Below are positions 21,788 through 34,247 of a stretch of DNA of 64,000 nucleotides, piece by piece. How positions within the stretch are numbered: the first letter of the stretch is position 1; every line of letters starts with the position of its first letter. The notes below the pieces were generated by a model that worked only from the letters and a program-made list of their open reading frames with translations, was not told where the DNA came from and ran no database searches. Source of the stretch: Takashimella koratensis (Eukaryota > Basidiomycota > Tremellomycetes > Trichosporonales > Tetragoniomycetaceae); assembly GCA_003116875.1 (NCBI GenBank), contig BCKT01000016.1, positions 601,920 through 665,919 of the forward strand, written 5' to 3'. The translations under genes and the position numbers were made by a program.

Positions 21788-24700
21788 TCAGCTGCCCGAT
21801 CTGTTTACGTTGTCAGAGCCCATCGTCGCGAGAATGTCATCCAACTCTTGCGGCAAAAAATACTCTTCTAGCCCAACAAATGACGTATCGTCTGATGGCC
21901 CAACGTTTGCTCCGAGCGAGCATCCATCAAGAAAGCTGATCATTTAGTTGTCAGGGGGGAATTTTCGCGTGTTGCATATACCGGACGACTTACAGAGGCA
22001 GAGAAGAGTCTTGATCCAAAGTAATCCCTGCTTGCTCGAGGCTGCTGAGAGCAGCAGATAGATCCCAGTCCAAGGAGTCGAACGTGAGATCGTCTGTGAG
22101 GAACACGGAAGCCCCCGCCGGTGGGTCTGAGCTGAGAGTGGCCGATAGAGAGGGCGGCCGGGGGAGCTGGGGTGGAGGGGACGGCGCACGAGAAAGGGGC
22201 GGAATCACGTTGGCCCGTCGTGCTCGTTGCAGAATCAATCGTAATGATCGGGCGTATCTACCAGCGGGAGCTCATACATCAGCCATCAACGAAATCATAC
22301 CTCTCACCTGACGCCAAGATGTCCGCGAGCTTTGCAACATTTGTCGCAGTCTCCTTTACGTTGAGATGCTGAGGGAACAGTCGGGCGGTTCGGATAAGGA
22401 ATGTCCCAACATACGCTGCGCAGACGTCTAAGCTTTGTCAGTAGTCATCAAGCAAAGGAACGTACGAGTGTAATGAGTTCCGAAACGCAACATGCTGCTG
22501 TACTGTCATCGGTCAGCGGATCGTGAACTCAAGCCGCACGAACGGTTTGACTGTTGAGGTAGTATTGCATGCAATGCTGGGCGTTGGTCATTGCTTTCAG
22601 AGCATACGCCTTGCGCTCATCTGGCATACTTTTGACGTCCGAAATCTCATGCACTCCGCGTAAAAGTTGAGAGTATACGAAAAGTCTGGTGGATTAGTGT
22701 ATGAGAACAGCTTGACTCACTCATTCAAATGACGCATGTTGGAGACTGGGGATCAGCATATAGAACTTTATCAGGATTCACGAGATTCCCTTTCAAAAGT
22801 ATGCGGCCCGAGCCCATATCGATCACCTGACTGTCAATCGATGAACTTCATACGGAACTCACTAAGCACCCCTTCCCAGAATTGTTGCCACGTGTTGAAT
22901 GCTTTGTCGGCTGACTTCAATTGCTCCAGTGTCGCGGGATCAATCGGCAGGTCTGGAGTAGCAGTGATCCGCGTGTGAAGGGGACCTGGCAAGATCAGTA
23001 GTGCCACCAAGTAAAACGCACCTCTGATTGACATGAGATCAACGGCGAACAGGAGACGAGCATCTCCCTTGATCGCCAGAGGGTGATCAAGAAGGCGCCA
23101 GCAGTTTTGAATTGTCTCGTCCTCCCCAAGAATTGCGGGTCGCCCCAAGCCAAAAGACATTTGGTGTTCCAGACGGTAGACCTGGAGATGAGTGTTGTTC
23201 TTGTGCCTAAGAACTCACGGCAAACCATATCCGAGCCTGCATCACCAAAGAGCGTTCGCTCTCCAACTCTTCGAGGCTTTTCCCCTCACCCATGCCTCCC
23301 CGTAACAGCCGTACAAACGCTCGATTGATCCCAATGTCAATGGCGGTGCGTACAGCGTGCCCTGGTGGTCAGAAGAATAAGGGTTTTCGTGCTCACCAGC
23401 CATGAGCCAGCTGTTGCGTCCATCTGTGTACGCTGCAAGCAAAACTTTCTTCGTCAGGAGAAGCAAATGTTTGGTTACCCACTCAAACCTTGAACGTCTT
23501 CGACTTTGGTGGCTGGGTGTAACAATGAATCGGAAGCTGTTGTCAGGAACGTCATGGGGTGTTGTTTACCTATCTTCTCAGCATGTTCGAGACAGGCTCT
23601 TTGAGCAGGACTTGTTGTTTCTGTGACATTAGTCAAGCTCCTCAAGAGAAAACCTACCGCCACCATCGCGTACACGTGCACCGACCATCATGACCGCGGT
23701 GATGGCAAGGGCGGATTGAGACCGTAGCCTGAGCTGTGTAAATATTGGCAACGTCAATATACGCACAAGTCGAAGTCATTGACCTTTGGGTCAAAACAGT
23801 TTGCAAATTCAACGGGGCCGGAGAAGAAGCTAGTGAATTAGCAGACTCAAAATCTGATGCCTTACATCTTTACCAGTTCTCTTCCTTCATCCTCGCTTAT
23901 CAGCCCCTCGTCGATGGCATCGAGCATCTGCGGGGACCGAGCTCGGCCGGAGGCGTGGGCGTTGATCGTGAAGTTTGCTGACTCAAAGTTTCTGAAAGGT
24001 TTTGACGATGGCCCTTGCTTTTGCACCGCTTTTTCCACCTTCTCAGCCATTGTGGACATATCTCCGAGTGGATTGTTGATATCGAGGAGTTTGAGTACGT
24101 CACCAGGCTCCGGGGATGCTCTCGAGGGCGGCAACGAAGCTGAGAGAGCTTTCACTGGTCGGAAAGAGGTGGCTTCTGGATGCGCAAAGGACGGCTCAAT
24201 CGAACGTACGGGTGCCGAGGACATGGGCAAGGTGGACGAAGTGCGAGGAATGTTCGACGGATGAGCTTCTGGCTGCTCAACAAATGGCATGACTGTCTCA
24301 GAACGAGTGTTGTTAGAGTGAGGGGTCGCCGAGGAGGGTGAAATCGAGGCGGTTGGGCCTGTCTGCAGAAGCTGAACGATCTGGTCGAGTGAATCTTGCA
24401 TCACTCCCATGTGATTTTCCAGGGAGCGAACGCGACTGCTGATCAGAGATGCCTTTTGACAGGGACGAGCTCACTCATTGATACCGGACTCTTCGATTCT
24501 GGTGGGAGGCTTCTCGACGACACACTCCTGGCTTGAAGACAAACACCGTTCACATGGAGGATTATCTCCGCCTATGCATCGTATTTTCGCTCGTCGACAA
24601 GCGTTCTAGGGTGGGTGAGCAAGATCAGGAGCATAATAATAGTGTCACCTGCCGTTGAGAGTTAGATACTCACGCATGCACCTATTGATGAGCTTTAGTC

Positions 24701-24878
24701 ACACCGAGGTCGCTGGCTGCTCACGATTGATTCTAGTTATCTTCGTCCGGCGTTCCCCATATCCCCCGAGCTCGCCGAACAGCCTCGCGTCCGACTCTGC
24801 TTCATTGGAGTGCTCGACAGCCCAAGGTGACCGTAGCTGTCGCTTTGCGGCGTGATGCGCATAGCTCGAACCGTCCAT
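21788..24878 (-). CDS. Zn2Cys6 fungal transcription factor with micro-exon in the zinc cluster
   Basis: Exon 1 (24725-24878) encodes MDGSSYAHH to RINR. An 8-nt exon (24674-24681) then supplies the first cysteine, and exon 3 continues with NACRRAKIRC, PPCERC and SSSQEC. Joined, these give a Zn2Cys6 cluster with canonical spacing, which strongly supports the model. A short heptad-like linker (SRVRSLENHMGVMQDSLDQ) follows, then a Ser/Pro-rich region, and many short exons of the fungal-specific regulatory domain (for example DSQLLFAVDLMSIRGAF-like helices near 23030-23160). The last exon ends with an acidic patch, QELDDILATMGSDN, as in related activators. The target genes are unknown. Neighbours are an exporter (convergent) and a pyridoxal-reductase-like AKR (divergent). 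Confidence 0.8.
24674..24681 (-). other. 8-nt micro-exon
   Basis: GTGCATGC on the minus strand is flanked by introns of 43 nt (24682-24724) and 68 nt (24606-24673) with normal GTGAG donors and TAG acceptors. Inclusion restores the first zinc-ligand cysteine and keeps frame. Skipping it would shift the frame. Confidence 0.7.
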
Positions 24879-25298
24879 GGTGAAGAATGAGCATGAGCAA
24901 CAAACAGCCGATCCATCTCGTCTGATCCCTATGTCCGCCGGAAACCGCGGCCCGTGGTTCCGCCACGTGGAAAAAGATATTTGTGTCAGTCCCCCTTTCG
25001 ACTAATCGTTGCCTTGTCGCCTTATCACCTGACCCCTCCCCCGGATCCCGTCGGCAATGGAAACGGCCAACATCATTGCCGTTCTCCGTCTCGGAGCGGG
25101 TAGCCGACTATGTCCTACGTAGCGCAGTGCCCCAATGGTGACCACAGTAATAAGCAAGGTGGTAACCAGTTGGTGCCTCACATAGCGGGCGAAGGCGATG
25201 CAAAGGAATGTCCCCAGGCTGTTTGAAAATAACATGAGGAACCTAGCGCAGACAAGGTCAATCCTTCCGATCCCACTCCTCCTTCCATATTCCACACC
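24879..25298. promoter_or_regulatory. Divergent promoter, Zn2Cys6 gene and AKR
   Basis: No gene is seen in this 420 bp divergent region. A CACGTG box flanked as GCCACGTGG lies at 24964-24969. A pyrimidine-rich leader (CCCACTCCTCCTTCC) precedes the AKR start. Confidence 0.55.
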
Positions 25299-26536
25299 AT
25301 GCTCGAGAGTGCTCCTGAAATCCCAGAGATCCAGGTTCCTGTCTTGGGCCGCCCAGTAGGTCGCATCGGCTACGGACTGATGGGGTTGTCATGGGGTCCA
25401 CCTCAAGGTCGACTTACCGACCAGGAAAGCTTTGACGCGATCAGGTGAGTACAACGACAAATCTATGTTGACGGCTCAGAACGGCGGTCGATGGAGGTGC
25501 AAATCTCCTCAACTCGGGTACCTTTTACGGACCGCCTGATGACCAGCTGGCAAACTTGAAGCTCCTCCGCCGATTCTTCGACGCATACCCAGACTACGTG
25601 GACAAGGCGGTTGTCTGTGTGAAAGGAGGTGTTAGCGCGGCGCGAAGGCTGCTAACTGGAAAGTAGGGTCTCTGTCTTCGCTACGCTGAGACCAGAAGCG
25701 ATTTCTTACGTGAGGATCTGCAGATAATTCAAGCCAATCTCGGCCCTCGCAAGAAGCTGGACATTTACGAGATCGCCCGTATTCCTACCGATGTGTAAGG
25801 CTGAGAGTGTTATAGAGATTGAGACTGATGTTCAGTTCCGTCGCCGAGATGATGCAGAATCTTACCACCTTGATCGCCGAGGGTCACTTTGCCGCCATTT
25901 CGCTGTGCGAAGCCACCGCGGCGACTCTTCGTGCCGCCAACGAAGTCCACAGAATTTCGTTTCTCGAGATAGAGGTTTCGCTTTGGAGTCTGGAGCCCCT
26001 GATCGTAGAGGCCGTCCAGGCTGCTACCGAACTAGGCGTACCTATTACCGCTTACTCGCCTCTTGGTCGAGGTTTCTTGGCTCGAATGTTCCAATCCTAC
26101 GAGGATATCCCCGATGGCGACATGAGGCGCTCTCACCCTCGATTCCAAGGTGAAGCCTTCAACAAAAACCTCGAATTGGTCGACAAGGTGGAGGAAATCG
26201 CAAAACGGAAGCAAGTCACGGCTGGACAGCTTGCCCTGGCTTACATTTTGCAAATGTCGCCTATGGTAAGCAGCACAATGCCAAATCAGTCACTGAATTT
26301 CCTAGATCGTACCTATTCCTGGGTCATCGAAGCCTTACCGAATCGCAGAAAACATCGCTGCTGCCAATATAACTCTTTCCTCCGATGAGGTGAAAGAAAT
26401 CGACAGCATCTTGGCGACTTTCAAGACTGAGGGCAATCGTTACCCTGATCATGGGATGGCTACTTTGGTGAGTGGCTCCGAGGTAAAAGAAGGCTGACCA
26501 TTGAAGATGAAATAGATGCTTGGGAGAGTAGATTGA
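25299..26536 (+). CDS. Aldo-keto reductase, pyridoxal-reductase (AKR8)-like
   Basis: An AKR of the pyridoxal reductase type, which reduces pyridoxal to pyridoxine with NADPH. Seen after splicing: a start MLESAPEIPEIQVPVLG, RIGYGLMGLSW, the catalytic tyrosine in NSGTFYGPPD, VCVKGG, LDIYEIARI, IEVSLWSLEPLI, AYSPLGRGFLA and VPIPGSSKPYRIAEN. These resemble the Schizosaccharomyces Plr1 group rather than aldose reductases. About 335 residues with five or six introns. The intron in the VKGG region (near 25637-25672) seems to use a GTTAGC donor, because the more obvious GTGTTA donor leaves the frame broken. A tiny last exon codes MLGRVD. No operon-like partner is evident. Confidence 0.82.
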
Positions 26537-26850
26537 AGGAGGGATGAAATGCATGGTCTGCCTTGTTGACATGATCGTATCGTTTCAATGATTGGCTAAG
26601 AGCAGACATCTCTTGGCTGGGCAGAGACGTCAACAAGGCAGATCACAGACCATTGGCTGGAAAGCAAGCATTGGCGTCCGAAGACATTGCAACCGAGAAG
26701 AACACCACAGACGCGATTCATATTCTTCCAATCATAAGCCCACCTCTGAGCTGGTACCATCGTCGCTCGTTACGGCAAGGTGGTAGACATACTCATAGTA
26801 TTGAAAACAGAGCCACCAGCCGCGGATGAGATCGGCCAATATCATTCAAC
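26537..26850. other. Convergent intergenic region, no feature
   Basis: 314 bp between the ends of the AKR and the sugar transporter. Nothing beyond untranslated ends was recognised. Confidence 0.5.
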
Positions 26851-29059
26851 TCAGAGGTTCTGACGGAGTCCTTCATCATGCTCGATCTCGGCATGTTCAC
26901 CCTTTCCACCCGCGTCTTTCTTGTCGGCGTTCCAGTCCAAATGGTCCGTACCAAATTCTGCTCACGGTTAGTCTCAACCCATTTTCATTACGGAGAGATA
27001 CTCACGGTCGACAGAGGCGTGTTTGAACTGTCTGGCTGAGGTCTTGTTGGCGAACAAAATGTCAATCTCCGCAAAACTTCGGTGCTTGAGCTCAGGTAGA
27101 CGGAAGTAGCACCATATGATAGCGATAATGGCGGTGCCCATGTAGAAGAGGCAGCCCCTCGCACCCCAGTTCCTGGAAGTTCTCGTCAGTATGGTCCAGC
27201 CTGAAGCTTTTGACGGTCTTCGACGAGTAGCCGACCTGAGACTTACCACTCGTCGCTGGCGATCATGCTGATTTCAGTTAGCAATGGAACCTCTAGAACA
27301 TCACACAACCACTTACCGAGGGGTCAGGGTGTTCATTACGAGACCGACGAGGTTGTATGTCGTTCGCGCGAGCACGATAGTTTTACCTCGGACTCGCCCA
27401 GCTGGAACAATACTGACGATCGAGTAACAGCCGGGGCCGATCGACACGTTGTACGCCAGGTTCACCAAGATCATGATCGCTCCGATTCCCCACGCGACAC
27501 CGTCTCTGTCTTGGAAGAATCCCAGCACGCCCAGCACGAGGAGGATAACTGTCATTAAGACCAGGCCGAACATGTACAAGGTTCTGAGACCCATTGCGCG
27601 CATCACTTCGTGTGTCAGCAACGAGGCATGGGTTTGACTTACAGAACCAGCTGATCAAAGTTCCCACTGTGTACATGCAGTTGAGCCCGATGTTGAGATC
27701 AAACGCCGGATCGGTTCCTGCGGACATGCTTTGTTAGTTCAAGCTCTGGAATCAATAAGATAGAACTCACCCAAACCAGCTTTCTCGAAGAACTGGATCG
27801 CGTATGCGATGATGTTATCGCCACACAGCCATTGGATAGCCCAAACCATGCAAGCCTGGAGAGTCAATCTTCTACCGCTTGACCTGGTACTCACGATCTC
27901 TGTCCGCCTGAGGTTCGTCCCACGGAAACAGTCTGCCCAGGAGGCTCCCGCAATTTCTGCCTTTTCGAGGAGTGTCGTGTAGCGCATGAGAGCAACCTGC
28001 TCGTCACCAAACTGCTCGCTGTATTGGTCCTCGGGGACCAAGCGGCTCATGCAGTGCTTAGCATCGTCGAAGCGGCCCTTACGGACCAGCCACCAAGGCG
28101 ACTCGGGGGCGAAGAAGACTCCAATGGGCAGGACGATGACCCAGAACCATTGCAACATGAAGGGAACTCGCCAGCCTATTTGTCGTCAGCGCGCCTTATG
28201 AGAATTCAGAGATTACTCACTCCAGTTCCCCGGCAGGTCGAGAGTGCCTCGGATGATGCCAGAGTTGATGAGGAAGCCAACTCCCCAGCAGAGGTTGACG
28301 AATGAAGCGAGATACGGACGCAAGACTAACGGGCAAATTTCGGCAGCATCTGAAGCGACAGGTCAGGGAGGCTGTCAGACCACATTCGGCTTGCTTACAA
28401 GAAGTAGTCAACGTCTGCAGTAAGGTGTCAGCTCATATACCTTCTGTTACCTGTTTGACCCACCTGGAAGATACCCCATGGGATGCCCTCCAAAACGAAC
28501 CCCAAGCATAGCACTGGCAAGCTCTGGCAAAAGACGGGGATGAAGATGGTGGCGCCCATGAAGGCAAGTGCGCCAATCATGGTTCGCTTATAACCGAACC
28601 ATTCTTGGAGAAACCCGTTCAAGGCGAGACCGATGATCTCGCCACAGAGTGCTATTCTGTGAGCTTGAGCCATGCGTTGAACTCACCTCCATTGTTCAAA
28701 CCCGTCTGCCAGGGGGCTGAGATCGCCTTAACGCCGTTGATCTCCGTGCCAAACCTGTCTACGAACACTGGTTGTCCGAAAAAGGACCCCAACTGAAAAT
28801 GTCAGTTTGAGCTGGGTCGAGTACGTACGGAGCCCATATCGTATCCTTCCATGATGAGTGCCATGCTCAAGAACATCGACCACGCGGCTGCCTTCCAATA
28901 TTTGTGGAAAGCCTTGGTGAATGTGAGCTCGTGCTCGAGAGCGTCGGCCTTGGACGCATTCTCCAAAAGATCGGGGTAGTCGCGAAGGATTTGTGACAGC
29001 TCGGCCGAGTCGATGGTCACCGCAATGGGCTTGTTGGGTCCTGCAGCTTCGGTGCTCAT
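26851..29059 (-). CDS. MFS sugar porter, alpha-glucoside/disaccharide transporter-like
   Basis: A 12-TM sugar porter with about ten introns. Exons give ALNGFLQEWFGYKRT, the signature APESPWWLVRKGRFDDAK, WLCGDNIIAYAIQFF, and SIGPGCYSIVSIVPAGRVRGK, which is typical of the maltose/alpha-glucoside clade. The C-terminal tail is charged and ends EGLRQNL. The ATG at 29059 gives MSTEAAGPNKP. It would take up a di- or oligosaccharide by proton symport at the plasma membrane. It is divergent from the GH31 alpha-xylosidase, whose gene product has no signal peptide, so a xylosyl-glucoside such as isoprimeverose is a plausible cargo. That is an inference from position only; maltose-type sugars remain possible. 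Confidence 0.83.
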
Positions 29060-29680
29060 GATGGCGAGCAAGTGGGGTTAGCGTTGTGGAAGTGGGATTC
29101 TGGAAGTGGGACCCCTGCCGGCCCCAAGGGGCCTCTTTTATTGTGCACCCATGATGACGTCCCTGCCAGCTGCGCGCGAGATTATCGGGGAGATTCTCCT
29201 CACGGAACAAGATGTAGCAATTAAACCGTCCACAGTGGACGTCGGTGTGTCAACCTACGCTCGCTTGCAGGCTCTGAGACTCACTGACCAAGCATCACGA
29301 GCTACACTTCATTATCCGCTCTGCCGTATTGCCGCTTTTGAATCGCTGCAACGCTTAGCCTAAGTGCATATGTTGAAAGTGTCAGATGACTTTTGGGCCA
29401 TTCAAACGCCGTCATCCATGTTAGAGTTAACCAACGCGCGCGGGGCGCACGGAGATGTTGTTCATCCCGAAAACCGACCTTGGAATGCTCCGAATTTCAA
29501 AGGACCTCTGAAGGGGCGGCTCAATCATTCACCGTTGGTGACGTTGACTCGGTACGCATTCGTGTCAGCTGACCTCGACGACGAAAATTGTGCCGAATTG
29601 CACCGGGAACGACTTGACTTTAAACGTGATGCAGCGACGCGCGTCCTCCCTATCGCGCACGACGACAAGCCTTCAGCGAT
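29060..29680. promoter_or_regulatory. Divergent promoter, sugar porter and alpha-xylosidase
   Basis: A 621 bp shared upstream region with no supported gene. A minus-strand AATAAAAG-like element near 29135 may be the TATA element of the porter. The arrangement suggests co-regulation of uptake and hydrolysis. Confidence 0.6.
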
Positions 29681-32357
29681 ATGAGGTTCTCCGACGGTGT
29701 ATGGCGAGCGAAGGAAGGCGTCAAGATCAGGTCAGCCGTCGAGGTCGGAAAGCTAACGACGTCCATTTCAGCAACAGAGTATTGGCAGCCTTTTCAGACA
29801 GAAGGAACGTTCGATCAATCCAGCAGCATTAGCGATGTCCCCTTTGTACGAGCTCTTTGTCACACGAAAACCGTTGTTAATCCCGGCGGTACTCTTGGAA
29901 CACCCACAATCTCGGTCGAGGTCACCTCTCCGATGGATGGTGTGATCGGGTTTGACGTGTACCATTTCAAAGGCCGTCAGGAATATAAAGAGGTTCGTCC
30001 CCAGCTGTTTCCAGAAGGCCCCCCTTCTTCGAGACCCCACAAGACCCCAGCGCATGTAGAACTCGAGGTCGACAAGGAGACCATCACTCGAGCTTCCATC
30101 ACCTCCCGAGACGATCTCATCTCGGCGACCTTGGACTGTTCTCCCTCGTCTTTCGGTATCGAGATCAGTCGTCCCGGTAGGGGTGTATTGACCTCGATCG
30201 GACAAGAGTCGCTTCAATGGATCCTTCACGCTGCATCGCCTAGTGACGCTCTCGAGGTCGAAAGTGGCTACACTTTTGGGTCCGATCCGTACCATCGACA
30301 GCCCGTCACGTCCAGGAAGGGGTTCATGGCGGCATCGCTGGCCCTCTCGGTTGGAGAGAAGGTGTATGGACTCGGAGAGCGTTTCGGGCCACTCGTTAAG
30401 AACGGCCAGGCAGTCGAGCTCAGCAACTCGGATGGCGGGACGAGTAGCTACATTGGTGAGTCGAAAGTTCCAACTGTCTGTTGACTAGCAGCGTACAAGA
30501 ATGTCCCGTTTTATCTTACCAATCGCAACTACGGCGTCTACTTTGATCATACCGAGGCGTTGTCCATCGAAATCCAGTCGGATCGGATGACCAAAGTGCA
30601 GGCATCTCTCATCGGCGAGCGCATTCGCTTCTATGTCATTACCGGAGACAGCCCGAAAGACATCCTGGAACGATACACTTTCATGACCGGCCGCGCACCT
30701 ATCCTCCCTGATTGGTCCTTTGGACTCTGGCTGTCCACGTCGTTTTTGACCAAGTACGACGAGCCCACCGTCATGGACATTATTGGAAGGATGGAGCAAG
30801 AAGACATTCCATTGTCTGTTTGGCATTTTGACTGCTTCTGGTGAGCCTCAGTCAGGGAGAAGCTAATCTTCAAGGTCTCCGAGCCACGAGTGGTGCAGCT
30901 TCCGTTGGGATCCCAAAAACTTCCCGAATCCCAGGGAGTTTTTGAAAAAGATCCATGACCGAGGAGTAGCTGTTTGCGTCTGGATCAACCCGTTCGTCGC
31001 CCAAGAGTCGCGTCTCTTTCCCGAAGGTGACGCCGCGGGCTACTTTATCAAGCGTAAAAACGGCATGACCTTTCAGTGTGACGACTGGCAGGCTGGCCTT
31101 GCCGTGGTTGATTTCACCAATCCAGAGGCAGTGAAATGGTGGCAAGGGTATTTAGAGGAGGTAATCGAAGACGGCGTCGATAGCTTCAAGACGGACTTTG
31201 GCGAGAAAGTCCCCGTCGACGACATTGTCTACTACGACGGATCAGATCCCAAGGCAATGCGCAACTACTAGTGAGTGGATAAAGCGGTCATGACTGACAA
31301 TGATAGCTGTTTCTTGTACAATAAGGCAGTCCAAGAAGTCCTCATCCGGAAGAGAGGCAAAGAACAGGCATGCCTGTTTGCTCGTGCGGCGACGGTCGGT
31401 TCGCAGCAACTACCAGTCCACTGGGGAGGAGACTGTGACTCTGCATGGACCGGGATGGCGGAATCTCTTCGGGGCGGATTGTCGTTGACCCTATCGGGCT
31501 TTGCGTATTGGGCGCACGACATTGGCGGCTTCAAAGCAGAAGGAGCTGCTGGCGGCTACGCTTTGGTCACACCCGACGCCGATGTTTACAAGCGCTGGGT
31601 CCCGTTCGGCCTTTTATCCTCACATTCTCGACTTCACGGCTCAGGCTCGTATCGCGTACCGTGGCTGTTTGGCGACGAGGCGTGTCGTGTTCTGAGCAAG
31701 TTCACCAAGCTCAAGCATCGCCTTGAGCCCTACATCACCAGCCTTTCCCTCGTGGACGCAGTGCAGTACGGGACCCCGCTAATGCGAGCCATGTTCGTAG
31801 AATTCGCCCAAGACCCCAGCTGCTGGACCCTGGACACACAATACATGTTTGGCGATAAACTCCTCGTCGCTCCGATATTCGACTCCTCCCGGGTCGAATA
31901 CTACGTGCCTGCTGCCGGTGCAGACTGGGTCAACCTGCTGGATGGAAGCCCTGTCCTTCCCGGTTGGCACGTCGAGGAGTACGACATGCTCAACTTGCCC
32001 CTGTTGCTTCGTCCTAATACGGCACTCATCCTCGGCACTGAAGGTCATCTGATTGGGCAGGACGTGGTGACTAGGGGTGTTACTGTTGTTGTGAGCGAGT
32101 ATACAAACGTCAGGCAGGTCGCATCATCAATTCTTCTCCGCGGAGGAGTTAAAATCGACGTCGTAATCCAGACCGAGGAAGGCGCCGATGGTAAACGATC
32201 CTTCAAGGCGACGACTAAAGGCTTGCGAGGCGACGCCCAAGTCGAGCTGTTCGTCCTCGGCAGCGGCTTTGGGCTTAACAGCGAGGCTCAGAGCGCTCAG
32301 AGGAAAGGCCTAGCTAAGCAAGGCGGCGTAGCAGTGGTGTCAGTTGACAAAAGTTAG
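29681..32357 (+). CDS. GH31 alpha-xylosidase, intracellular
   Basis: Three introns (36, 34 and 36 nt) are removed to give an exact frame of 856 residues. The N-terminus MRFSDGVWRAKEGV resembles bacterial YicI alpha-xylosidases. Catalytic motifs are clear: the nucleophile Asp in SFKTDFGEKVP and the acid/base Asp in HWGGDCDSAW; the Phe-Lys-Thr-Asp-Phe-Gly variant is characteristic of alpha-xylosidases within GH31 rather than alpha-glucosidases. Other stretches are SFGLWLSTSF, SVWHFDCFW and SGFAYWAHDIGGF. There is no signal peptide, so it should act in the cytosol on imported xyloglucan fragments such as isoprimeverose, releasing D-xylose for the pentose pathway. A candidate 41-nt intron at about 29731-29771 was rejected, as removing it breaks the frame. 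Confidence 0.92.
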
Positions 32358-32917
32358 AAGGTGTACCAGGTATGAAGAGCTGGCGAGTCCCTAGATCCCC
32401 TCGTGATGCGAAATAGGGCCATGTTGTTTTAGGCAAAACTCAAATAATGACCGCAGCGGATGAAAGGTTTGAGTTCGGAGGTGCGGTTGTGCACGCCGAC
32501 CATTCCCGGGAAGGCCCCAGTTCCTCATCCCTGGTTTAATTGATGGCTTCAATTGGAGACCCGCTAATTAACACCGGCGCTCAATTGTTCCCTGGAATCA
32601 ACGTAATTCTGAGCCTACAGCATCGGGAACTCTGATGTTCTTGAGTATTCCCAATGTTTGGACAGCGTTGCACATCAGGATGGCCCGTGGAAGTCCTAAC
32701 ACCCTGCCCCGTTCGTTTTGTGATTTGGCCTGGGGAAGCTGGACGGGCTGGCTGATCAGCCCTTCTCTCTCAAAGCTCGTCTCTCAACTTGATTCCCCTC
32801 CATTGAAATTACTAAGACGTCTTTTGAAGAAGCTTGGCCGTCCTCTTTTCTCTTTCTTTTCTTTACCTCACTTCGGGAAGCGACTCCTGTCAACAAAGCT
32901 CTTGCACCACCTCCAAC
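32358..32917. promoter_or_regulatory. Intergenic region upstream of small secreted protein
   Basis: 560 bp with no supported gene. The right part is T/C-rich (CCTCTTTTCTCTTTCTTTTC) as in other leaders of the window. Confidence 0.5.
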
Positions 32918-33622
32918 ATGCGGTTGTATCTACTCATACTTGCTTTCACTGCGGCTCTCTTGGTCATGGCGAACCCGGCAGCCTCTCCCCCCAAACCCAG
33001 ACAAGCTCTTCATCAAGTGACTCGTGGAGAGCTAAACGCGCGCGCGAAATACCCCGACCTTTTCAACAAACGCGATTCGACACCCAGTGGGGGGACGACG
33101 CCTTGCCGACGCCGACGAGCCTTCCACGACCAAGTCGATTACATTCTCGATGCGAAAGAAACTGCTGCGTTCTTGCTTGGACGAGGCTCATTCACCTGGT
33201 GAGTTGAAATTTGGACGCGGTGTCTGATAGTTTCAAGGAAAAATGGTACTACTTTCACGGACCACGATTTTGTCAACGACTTGGCGGTGTCCACGCACAA
33301 ATCGTACTATCACCAGGTGTACAATGTGGTCAAGGATCGAATCGGGAATAAGCTGCTGGAGATCTCTATCCCTCACTACAAAAAATGGAAGCAAAGCTTG
33401 ACCGATGGCGAGCTGGTGTATCTGTCTCCCTCGTGAGTGAGGGCCCTCGATGTATTATGTGGTTGGTCAGACTAACTTGGTCGTGCGACCAGGACCGAAT
33501 TCCGTGCCAAGGATGTCGACGAGCTTGAACGTGTCCTGCTGGAAGATCCCGAGTTTGTCGATGTTCAGTGGCAAGGATTCCGTATCAATCGGCGCTTCTT
33601 TGAAGTCGCCAATTCGTACTAG
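32918..33622 (+). CDS. Small secreted protein of unknown function
   Basis: Not a recognised family. Three exons give about 200 residues. The first 20 (MRLYLLILAFTAALLVMA) form a clear signal peptide. A dibasic KR in FNKRDS at about residue 52 could be a Kex2-type processing site. The mature part is charged, with one cysteine at most in the part read (TTPCRRRR), so it is not a cysteine-rich effector. It ends with a short motif RRFFEVANSY. Two introns (about 42 and 57 nt) have normal borders. It might be an extracellular or cell-wall protein. Confidence 0.65.
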
Positions 33623-34247
33623 CTGGGCACAGGGGTGACGATGAAGGACAATGATTGGGCGCGTACTTGACTGTGTGATGGTGACTCCTTTGGCTGCTGC
33701 TCTTTGCTCTGGACCTGTGTTTCATGCCCATTCCGCATGGCTAGGCTTGTTTGGCTGGGCTGTTTGTGAATCGTGAAGTGTTTGGTGCCACTGTTGAGTT
33801 ATGCAACCTGGTCTAATGAGGAAGGGCGTGGCGTGTGTTTGCGTCATCATGTGAGTTGCAAGGTGGGGACTGTGCATAGCAACCCAAGGACTGGCGTGCA
33901 TGCAAAAGTGGTCTTCCCCCGCCCTGAACCGAACCGTGGTCGGTCGCCGATTTAGTTTCCTCCCTGTCTGACTACCTGCCTCTGCTCTCCTACCTTGCAC
34001 CTCCCGCCCACCTTTCTTTCTCCTCCCTGCCCGCACCCTCGGCTCCACTCTGCCGACCCACACACACACACACACACACCCCACGCACCATCCTCTTATA
34101 ACCACCCATCCCTCCCCTTCGGCCTTCGTCGTCGTCGCCCCTTCCCCCCCGCCCTCCCCACCCGTTCATGTCTCGACGGCCTCGCCGCCGTCCAACACTA
34201 TCGTTCATGCCGGCAAACTCATCTCCTCAACCACAACTCACACCGCA
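33623..34247. promoter_or_regulatory. Intergenic region with pyrimidine-rich leader of lipase gene
   Basis: 625 bp with no gene recognised. The plus strand from about 33955 is C/T-rich and contains a short CA repeat (about 34057-34078). This is presumably the promoter and 5' leader of the cPLA2-like gene. Confidence 0.55.

Noticed and set aside
29731..29771. GTCAGC...TTTCAG segment inside the alpha-xylosidase gene that looks like an intron
   Set aside because: Its removal (41 nt) breaks the frame, while the uninterrupted frame matches the family N-terminus.
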